Positions 40,744 to 47,040 of a stretch of DNA of 64,000 nt are shown here, piece after piece. The notes under the pieces were generated by a model, which had not been told where the DNA came from, ran no database searches, and saw only the letters and a program-made list of their open reading frames with translations. Position 1 is the first letter of the stretch; each line of letters opens with the position of its first letter. Made by a program: the position numbers and the translations under genes. Source of the stretch: Streptomyces sp. TN58. GTDB taxonomy: Bacteria > Actinomycetota > Actinomycetes > Streptomycetales > Streptomycetaceae. Location: assembly GCF_001941845.1 (NCBI RefSeq), contig NZ_CP018870.1, positions 7,044,001 through 7,108,000 on the forward strand, given 5' to 3'.

Positions 40744-41362
40744 CCCGCATCGGCCGCCCCGACGCCATCACCGAAATCATCTCCGCCGACACCCTCATGC
40801 CGCCCATCGGCGCCGGCACCCTCGCGCTTCAATGCCGCCAGGACGACGCCGCTCTCATCGACATCGTCAGCGCCCTCGGCCACCCCGACACCCACCGCGA
40901 AACCCTCGCCGAACGCATGCTCCTGCCTGTCCCCCAGGGCCGCCGGCGTCATGTCCTGCTGGGTGGCACGTAACTGAGTTCCAACGTCGCCGCCGGCGGC
41001 CACGCTTGCCCGCTGCGGTTCCGCTGCCTGGGGTGCGAGCACTTCTCCACCGACGTCTCCTACCTCCCCGACCTTCAAGCCCACCTCGCCGACCTGCTGC
41101 GATGCCGGGTACGGCTGATGTCCGCGTTCGAGGCCGACGTATGGGCACGTACCCAGGCCATGCCCTCGCAGGAGGAGATCAGCCGGGTCCGCCGGCTCAT
41201 CGACCGCGTCGGCGCCGACCTCGACCAGCTCACCGCCGAGGACCGCGCGCAGATCGAACAGGCTGTCACCCTCGTGCGCCGCTCGCGCACCGTCCACCTG
41301 GCATGCCCAGCGTCGGCCAGCCCCTGCCCGACGTCCGACCCTCAAGGATCCACACGTCGTGA
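40744..41362 (+). pseudogene. Tn554-like site-specific integrase, C-terminal remnant
   Basis: The surviving part carries the Cys-rich tail seen in Tn554 TnpB-type recombinases: NVAAGGHACPLRFRCLGCEHF, then SYLPDLQAHLADLLR and the long helix QEEISRVRRLIDRVGADLDQLTAEDRAQIEQAVTLVRR. An in-frame TAA lies at 40971 and a one-base deletion near 41303 shifts the last ~20 codons (GMPSVGQPLPDVRPSRIHTS) to another frame. The catalytic core upstream is replaced by the IS5-family remnant. The final stop overlaps the DUF6262 GTG (GTGA), preserving the operon junction. Confidence 0.65.
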
Positions 41363-41880
41363 CCACAGCCATGAACGACGGCCGCCAGGCCGATACCGAA
41401 CGCCGCCGGTCCCGCGTGACGAGCGCGATCACCACGGCCCGGCGCGACGCAAGCCCACTGACCGCCTCAGCCATCGCCCGCGCCGCCCGTGTGGACCGAA
41501 CCTTCCTCTATCGCCATCGCGACCTCCTCGACGCGCTCCACACCGCGGCGCACGAACCGGCCACGCCGTCCGGGACTGGGTCAACCGTCACCTCGGTATC
41601 GCTTCAAGCCGATCTCGCCAACGCAGGTGCTCGCAGCGCCCGCTTGACCGCCCGCGTCCAGCAGCTCGAAGAACGCCTGTCGAAGGCGCTCGGCGAAGAG
41701 ATCTGGCGGGCCTCCGGCCTCGGGCCACCCGCCGACGTCGCCGAGCTGAATAGTCGGATCACCAGGCTCGAACAGAGCAACGTTGAACTGACGCGTGCGG
41801 TTGAGGAGCGTCAAGCCGAACTTGAAGCCGCCCGAGCAGCCAACCGCGACCTGACCCGCGCCCTCAATCAGAAGAGCTGA
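41359..41880 (+). CDS. DUF6262 (TnpC-like) accessory protein of an integrase module
   Basis: A 173-residue protein. The N-terminal half is a small helix-turn-helix (SAITTARRDASPLTASAIARAARVDRTFLYRHRDLLDALH). The C-terminal half is a coiled coil (ARLTARVQQLEERLSKALGEEIW, LNSRITRLEQSNVELTRAVEERQAELEAARAANRDLTRAL). This is the plan of DUF6262/TnpC proteins encoded directly behind Tn554-like recombinases. The GTG start overlaps the integrase stop. The gene appears intact although its partner is broken, so it is probably an orphan. Confidence 0.75.
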   Translation: MTTAMNDGRQADTERRRSRVTSAITTARRDASPLTASAIARAARVDRTFLYRHRDLLDALHTAAHEPATPSGTGSTVTSVSLQADLANAGARSARLTARVQQLEERLSKALGEEIWRASGLGPPADVAELNSRITRLEQSNVELTRAVEERQAELEAARAANRDLTRALNQKS

Positions 41881-41923
41881 CGCATCTCCACATGGTGAAC
41901 GTCAGTCGAGACGAGCGTCGAGC

Positions 41924-43075
41924 TCAGGTCGATGCGGTGCGCGCGCGAATGCGGTGCGCGGTCCGCAGTCCCTGCTTGGCGGCGGTTGCCACAAGGCCGC
42001 CGAGGGTAGTTCTGGCGAGGTCGTGGGCGGCGAGGTGTTCCAGTGCTGGCAGGGCCCGTTCGTCGGCGGTGGAGCCGAGAGCGCGGCAGGCCAGTGCTCG
42101 GAGGTCCGGGTCGGGATCGGTGGTGAGGGCGATCAGGTTGTCCACCACCGGCGGGCCGAAGGTGGCGATCGCTGAGGCGAGATGGCTGGCCTTCGGGTTC
42201 CGGCGTTCCATCATGGTCTGCCAGAGCGCAGCGAGTGCCCGGTCGCTACCGATTTGGCCGAGCGCCAGGGCGGCCCTGCTGCGTACCCAGTCGGTCTCAT
42301 CGTTCAGCCGGGCCGCCAGCGCGGGCACGGCGGCGTGTTCCTCAAGGAGGCCGAGCGCCTCGCAGGCACCCTCGCGGACCATCGGATCGGGATGCTCCAG
42401 CAGGGCGGTGATCAGCGGAACGGCCCGGCGGAAGCCGAGTTCGGCACAGGCGAGCGCCGACCACCGCACCCCGCGGTGCCCGGTGTCGGCGAGCGCGCGC
42501 AGTAGGCCCGGTTCGACGCTCGCGTCACCGAACAGAGCGATCCGGTTGAGTGCCTTGGTCCAGACGGTGACATCCTGCGTCCGGTGGTCGGAGGCGACCT
42601 CGGACAGGGCCGCCCGGGCCTGTGGATGGCCGAGCTCGGCCCACTCCAGCAGGGCGTCGATCGCCCGCAGCCGGATCGTGCGGTTCCTGCTCAACTCGGC
42701 GGCGTGAACGGTGACTAGGGATGTCGGCCCGTCCGGCGGGTGGCCGAGTGCGTCGCCGAGCGGGCCGGCGAGTGGTGGTTCGAGCTCGCCCAGCTGCAGG
42801 GCCATTGGGCCGATTCGGGTGCCGACGTCCGCGTCGTAGTGGCCGTCGCCCCGCAGGTTCGCGGCCAGCTTGGCGACCGTGCGGAACAGCAACGTTGCGC
42901 GGTCCGATGGCGAATCAGCGAGGGCGTCGAGTCGGCCGGACATCGCCGTGGTGACGGCGGTCGGCGGGCGACTGGTGGCCTCCAGGACCGCCTCCGCCCA
43001 GGCGAGTGGCTCGCCCTGACGCTCGTAGAGCTGGCGGCCCCACAGGCGGAGGACGGCGTCACGGTAGTCGGTCAT
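41924..43075 (-). CDS. HEAT-repeat protein
   Basis: A 383-residue all-helical protein. From about residue 130 it consists of tandem HEAT/PBS-lyase-type repeats, for example GFRRAVPLITALLEHPDPMVREGACEALGLL, EEHAAVPALAARLNDETDWVRSRAALALGQIG and PPVVDNLIALTTDPDPDLRALACRALGS. Such scaffolds bind proteins or peptides. No enzymatic domain is attached. ATG 43075 is preferred over an upstream GTG because the conserved MTDYRDAVLRLWG start follows. It lies between mobile-element remnants and an intact IS and may be accessory cargo or resident. Confidence 0.82.
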   Translation of the reverse strand: MTDYRDAVLRLWGRQLYERQGEPLAWAEAVLEATSRPPTAVTTAMSGRLDALADSPSDRATLLFRTVAKLAANLRGDGHYDADVGTRIGPMALQLGELEPPLAGPLGDALGHPPDGPTSLVTVHAAELSRNRTIRLRAIDALLEWAELGHPQARAALSEVASDHRTQDVTVWTKALNRIALFGDASVEPGLLRALADTGHRGVRWSALACAELGFRRAVPLITALLEHPDPMVREGACEALGLLEEHAAVPALAARLNDETDWVRSRAALALGQIGSDRALAALWQTMMERRNPKASHLASAIATFGPPVVDNLIALTTDPDPDLRALACRALGSTADERALPALEHLAAHDLARTTLGGLVATAAKQGLRTAHRIRARTAST

Positions 43076-43129
43076 CCCAGGATCGTTCCAGCAGGGAATA
43101 CCGACAGCCAACGGTTTTTCCGAGCCTAA

Positions 43130-43987
43130 GACGTCATCTCATTTGGCCAGTCGGCGGTAGCAGATGAGGGTGCAGGCGAGGCTGGTGAAGGCGAGGAAGT
43201 GTTCGGCCTTGCGTTCGTAGCGACGGTGGAGGCGTCGGCAGCCGGCGAGCCAGGACATGGTCCTTTCGACGACCCATCGGTGGCGGCCGAGTCGTTGTGA
43301 GGACTCGATGCCTCTGCGGGCGATGCGGTGCGTGATGCCGCGCCCGCGTAACCATCGGCGCAGGTGGGCGTAGTCGTAGCCCTTGTCCGCGTGAAGCTTG
43401 CCGGGCTTGCGTCGTCGGCGTCCGCGTCGTGAGCGGATGGGCGGTATGCCGCGGACGAGGGGCTCGAGGGCCTGGCTGTCGTGCAGGTTCGCGCCCGAGA
43501 TTCCGACGGACAGGGGCAGACCGGTCCGCTCGGTGATCAAGTGGATCTTCGAGCCGTACTTGCCCCGATCGACAGGATTCGGACCTGTCAGATCCCCCTT
43601 TTCAGGGCCCTCATGTTCACCGAGTCGATCGCGCAGCGGGACCAGTCGAGCTCGCCGCGGGAACCGAGTTCGTCGAGGACCAGGCGGTGGAGCTTGGCCC
43701 ACACGCGGGCCTTGCTCCATTCGGAGAAGCGTCGGTGGGCTGTCGCCCCCGAGGGGCCGAACGATGCCGTGGGCAGCTGCTGCCAGGTACAACCCGACGT
43801 CGCGACGAACACGATCGCGGCCAGTACCTCACGGTCGCCGTGCCGACGCCGTCCACCACCTTGGGGCCGCGACGGCGCCTCCGGCACCACCCGCTGGAAC
43901 AGCACCCACAACTCGTCCGGCACCAGACGCTCAACGATCCCCACCATGACCGACAGCCTACCCACGAAGCCCAAATGAGATGGCTTC
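43130..43987 (-). mobile_element. IS5-family insertion sequence, apparently intact
   Basis: An 858-bp element. The terminal inverted repeats are 17 bp with 15 matches (left end 43130-43146, right end complement 43971-43987; shared core CATCTCATTTGG). It is flanked on both sides by TAA (43127-43129 and 43988-43990), a target duplication of the TNA type. It contains one transposase gene split by a programmed frameshift. The insertion lies 54 bp upstream of the HEAT-repeat gene start. Confidence 0.85.
43139..43974 (-). CDS. IS5-family transposase (two frames joined by -1 frameshift)
   Basis: The first frame (43974-43588) encodes the DUF4096-type N-terminus (LVPDELWVLFQRVVPEAPSR, AAIVFVATSGCTWQQLP) and the first catalytic Asp (CAIDSVNMRALKRG). 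The second frame encodes the rest of the DDE domain, with Asp in LHADKGYDYAHLRRWLRGRG and Glu in RWVVERTMSWLAGCRRL, ending at 43139. They join at AAAAGGGGG (43602-43594 on the minus strand), a slippery run, and the required shift is exactly -1. Both frames look undamaged, so the element is probably active or recently active. Confidence 0.85.
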
Positions 43988-44007
43988 TAACCAGCCATCG
44001 TGACAAG

Positions 44008-44226
44008 TCAGCCTTTGGCCAGGGATCGCGTCAGGCGTCGACTCATGGGAGTGATGAGGGTCCAGTTGATGTGGGCTTCGCCGTGTTGGGGCAGGCGCTC
44101 GTAGTCGCGGCTCAGCGCGGCCGCCCGCGCGAGCGTGTCGGCGCGGTCGGCGGCAAGGCGTGCGCGGACGGCGGCGAAGGCGGACGGGTCGGGCTCGTGA
44201 GGGCCGTCCCGGGACGCGTCACCCAT
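44008..44226 (-). pseudogene. transposase C-terminal remnant
   Basis: The frame ends AAALSRDYERLPQHGEAHINWTLITPMSRRLTR, which matches the C-terminal signature of many IS5-family transposases (RDYERxxxHHEAxxxWAMIxxMxRRL). The upstream 40 codons (FAAVRARLAADRADTLARA) do not resemble a transposase, so this is a fusion remnant or a short chance frame ending in IS sequence. It begins 21 bp from the intact IS, suggesting repeated insertion at this spot. Confidence 0.5.
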
Positions 44227-44343
44227 GCTCCGGCAACGCCCCTTCGCGCCGCCTGATTGCCCGCTCGGCCCCCACCCCCTCCCCGGAAGGGGTCAGTCCG
44301 CCGGCCCTTCGCCGCGTACCGGGATCCAGTCGGCGCACCACGA

Positions 44344-44371
44344 GGGGCCACAGCCTCCGGGCTGTGGCCCC
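44344..44371 (-). terminator. terminator of the GlsB-like gene
   Basis: GGGGCCACAGCC (44344-44355) pairs perfectly with 44360-44371 around the loop TCCG, 43 bp beyond the stop codon of the leftward membrane-protein gene. Confidence 0.75.
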
Positions 44372-44414
44372 CTCGTATGAGCAGTGCTACCGCGGAGCGA
44401 GGCCGGGGCCTCAC

Positions 44415-44693
44415 TCAGGCGTGGCGGTGATGGTGCTTGTTGCCGGTGACCAGGCGGTAGACGGCGAGAAGGATGACGGAGCCGATGATGGCCGCGATCC
44501 AGGTGGAAAGGTCGAAGAAGCCGTCGATGGAGTCGACGCCGAAGATGACCTTTCCGAGCCAGCCGCCCAGCAGGCCGCCCGCGATGCCGATCAGCATCGT
44601 GATGATGAGCCCGCCCGGGTCCTTGCCCGGCATGAGTGCCTTGGCGATGAAGCCCGCGAGCAGTCCGATCAGGATCCAGGCAATGATGCCCAT
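44415..44693 (-). CDS. GlsB/YeaQ/YmgE-family stress membrane protein
   Basis: A 92-residue inner-membrane protein with three helices and the family glycine-rich core: MGIIAWILIGLLAGFIAKALMPGKDPGGLIITMLIGIAGGLLGGWLG, then STWIAAIIGSVILLAVYRLV and a basic HHHRH tail. These transglycosylase-associated proteins are induced by envelope and osmotic stress in many bacteria; the mechanism is unknown. ATG 44693 starts exactly at the conserved MGII; GAGG precedes it. Divergent from the aldo/keto reductase gene ~230 bp away. Confidence 0.9.
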   Translation of the reverse strand: MGIIAWILIGLLAGFIAKALMPGKDPGGLIITMLIGIAGGLLGGWLGKVIFGVDSIDGFFDLSTWIAAIIGSVILLAVYRLVTGNKHHHRHA

Positions 44694-44920
44694 GCGCTTC
44701 TCCAACCTCGTGAAATGAGCCGGTGTTGAAGGCTCGTCTGCACGGTTTCGACGTTTCCAAACGTCGGATCCCGCAACTCCCCGACCGCGGGGCTGTCCCA
44801 CCTGGTGGGCAGGAGGCGACGATGTCGGCGCCGCGGTTCGGCTGGCAGGATGCGGTGGGGGTGTGACGTCGTCGTGGCTCCCCTGATCGTGTATCCGTCG
44901 ATTCGGAGGAACGAAAACGC

Positions 44921-45871
44921 ATGCGCTATCTCCCGCTGGGCAGTTCAGGCCTGCTGGTCTCTGCCGTCGGCCTCGGTTGCAACAACTTCGGCGGCCGGCT
45001 CGACGCCCAGGCCACCCGGGCCGTCGTCGACGCCGCCCTGGAGGCCGGCGTCACCCTGCTTGACACCGCCGACATCTACGGCGGCGGGGGCGGCTCCGAG
45101 CGGTACCTCGGGCAGGCCCTGAAGGGCCGGCGCGACCAGGTCGTCCTGGCCACCAAGTTCGGCTACGACGGGGTCGACATGAAGTACGGGCCCGCCGCCG
45201 GCTCCCGCGGCGGCCGCGCCTACATCAGGCGCGCCGTCGAGGAGTCCCTGCGCCGTCTCGAAACCGACCACGTGGACCTGCTCCAGCTGCACAGCCCCGA
45301 CCCGGCCACGCCTGTCGCCGAGACGCTGGCCGCGCTCGGCGAGCTCGTCGCCGAGGGGAAGGTCCGCTACATCGGACACTCCAACTTCACCGGCTGGCAG
45401 CTCGCCGAAGCCGCACACGTCGCCCGCGAGACGGGCTCCGTCCCCTTCGTGTCCGCGCAGAACGAGTGGTCGCTGCTGGAGCGGTCCGCCGAGCGGGAGC
45501 TGCTTCCGGCGGCCCGTCACTACGGCGTCGGCGTACTGCCGTACTTTCCGCTCGCCAACGGCCTGCTGACCGGCAAGATCCGCCGCGGAGCGCCCGTCCC
45601 GGCCGGCTCCCGACTCGAAGGCAGGAGCTCCTACCTCACCGAGGAGCGCCTCGACGTGGTCGAGGCGCTGGCCGCGATCGCCGAGAAGCACGACCGCACC
45701 GTCCTGGAACTGGCCATCGGCTGGCTCTCCGCCCAGCCCGGCTGCGCCTCCGTCATCGCCGGCGCCACCTCCGCCGAGCAGGTACGCGCGAACGCCGCCG
45801 CCGGTGAACGCCCGCTGGACGCGGACCTGCTCGCCGAGATCGACGCGATCGCACCGGGCGTCCCCGCTTAG
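44921..45871 (+). CDS. aldo/keto reductase
   Basis: A 316-residue NADPH-dependent oxidoreductase of the AKR superfamily. The catalytic tetrad is visible: Asp in LLDTADIYG, with Tyr in the same motif, Lys in LATKFGYDG and His in LQLHSPDP. The NADP-binding C-terminal pattern is present in GCASVIAGATSAEQVRANAAA. Substrate is unspecified. ATG with GGAGG ten bases upstream. The TAG stop is formed by the left end of the inverted-repeat element at 45869, as for the acetyltransferase at 24.1 kb. Confidence 0.93.
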   Translation: MRYLPLGSSGLLVSAVGLGCNNFGGRLDAQATRAVVDAALEAGVTLLDTADIYGGGGGSERYLGQALKGRRDQVVLATKFGYDGVDMKYGPAAGSRGGRAYIRRAVEESLRRLETDHVDLLQLHSPDPATPVAETLAALGELVAEGKVRYIGHSNFTGWQLAEAAHVARETGSVPFVSAQNEWSLLERSAERELLPAARHYGVGVLPYFPLANGLLTGKIRRGAPVPAGSRLEGRSSYLTEERLDVVEALAAIAEKHDRTVLELAIGWLSAQPGCASVIAGATSAEQVRANAAAGERPLDADLLAEIDAIAPGVPA

Positions 45872-46035
45872 GGTCTGTATCGAGTTGCCCCGTGGAGCAA
45901 GGAGCGGCGTTCGGTGCGTGCCCTCGGTGTGCGGGACGAATGTCCTCGTAGCGGAGCTACCAGGGCATTCGGCTCGTGCGCCGAGGGTGCGTGCCGGGCG
46001 TCGCGACGCCGCGGGGCAACTCGATACAGACCCTA
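45869..46035. mobile_element. MITE-like inverted-repeat element, copy 2 (long form)
   Basis: 167 bp with perfect 24-bp terminal inverted repeats (45869-45892 and 46012-46035; TAGGGTCTGTATCGAGTTGC at the outer end). Both ends read TA, as expected for insertion at a TA dinucleotide. The interior has a second hairpin of ~60 bp that is absent from copy 1, and the rest is nearly identical to copy 1 in opposite orientation. No coding capacity. Its first bases give the stop codon of the reductase gene. Confidence 0.8.
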
Positions 46036-46065
46036 GGGGGTCCGGCGGCGTACGCGGACCGAGAC

Positions 46066-46105
46066 GAGAGCGCCCCACAGCCCCGCGGGGCTGTGGGGCG
46101 CTCTC
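46066..46105. terminator. strong bidirectional terminator
   Basis: A 19-bp perfect stem (GAGAGCGCCCCACAGCCCC with its complement, 2-nt centre) lies between the inverted-repeat element and the convergent ABC permease gene. Confidence 0.8.
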
Positions 46106-46143
46106 CTCGCGCAGGCGGGCCGGCAGCAGGCCCGCCCGCCGGA

Positions 46144-47040
46144 TCAGGACACGATGTCCTTGCGGGCGAAGCCGCGGAAGGCCAGGGCGAACAGCACCAG
46201 CGCGTACGACACCGACACCGCCGCCCCCTTCACCATCCCGCCCCACTCCAGCTGCGGCTGCAAGGCGTCCGCCCACGCGAACTGCCAGTGCGCCGGCAGG
46301 AGATCGCGCCACGAGCCGAGAGCCGTCACCGCGTCCAGGACGTTGCCGACGATCGTCAGCCCGACCGCGCCGCCCACCGCGCCCAGCGGCGCGTCCGTCC
46401 GCGTGGACAGCCAGAACGCCAGCCCCGCCGTCACCAGCTGTGAGACGAAGACGAAGGCCACCGCCAGCGCGAGCCGCGGCACCGTGTCCCCGGCCGCGAG
46501 CGCGCCGCCCGTCGGGAGCTTCAGCGGCCCCCACCCGTACGCGACCGTGCCCGCCGCCAGCGCCACCACCGGCAGCAGCACGATCGCCGCCAGGCTGAAG
46601 CCCAGCGCCACCACCAGCTTGCTCCACAGCAGCCGCGCCCGCGGTACCGGCGAGGCCAGCAGGTAGCGCAGCGAGGACCAGCTCGCCTCCGACGCGACGG
46701 TGTCCCCGCAGAACAGCGCCACCGGCACCACCAGCAGGAAGCCGGCCGACACGAAGAGACAGGTCGCGGCGAAGTTCGCCCCGGAGGCCGTGGCCGTGTC
46801 GATCAGCGTGATCCGGCCGTTCCCGCCGCCCCTGCTGCCGGGCCCGCCGCCCACCGCGAACGCGAAGATCAGGATGAAGGGCAGTGCGGCCAGCACCCCG
46901 CCCATCACCAGCGTCCGCCGCCGGCGCCACTGCCGCAGCGCCTCCACGCGCAGCGGCAGCGTACGGCTCGCCCGGTACCCCGGAGCCGTTTCCGCAGCCG
47001 CCCCTGGCGCCGCCTCCCGCGCCGTCGTCGCCGTACTCAT
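46144..47040 (-). CDS. ABC transporter permease
   Basis: A 298-residue membrane protein with about six helices and ABC-2-type features: a cytoplasmic N-terminus (LPLRVEALRQWRRRRTLVMGG), then FAATCLFVSAGFLLVVPVALFCGDTVASEASWSSLRYLLASPVPRARLLWSKL, the conserved patch before the central helices of drug and lipid exporters. Its ATG overlaps the TGA of the hydrolase-ATPase fusion upstream (ATGA), so the two products are made together and form one transporter. Substrate unknown. Confidence 0.88.
   Translation of the reverse strand: MSTATTAREAAPGAAAETAPGYRASRTLPLRVEALRQWRRRRTLVMGGVLAALPFILIFAFAVGGGPGSRGGGNGRITLIDTATASGANFAATCLFVSAGFLLVVPVALFCGDTVASEASWSSLRYLLASPVPRARLLWSKLVVALGFSLAAIVLLPVVALAAGTVAYGWGPLKLPTGGALAAGDTVPRLALAVAFVFVSQLVTAGLAFWLSTRTDAPLGAVGGAVGLTIVGNVLDAVTALGSWRDLLPAHWQFAWADALQPQLEWGGMVKGAAVSVSYALVLFALAFRGFARKDIVS

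Noticed and set aside
40734..41474. 246-codon minus-strand frame
   Set aside because: Antisense to the integrase fragment, whose Cys-rich tail is recognisable on the plus strand.
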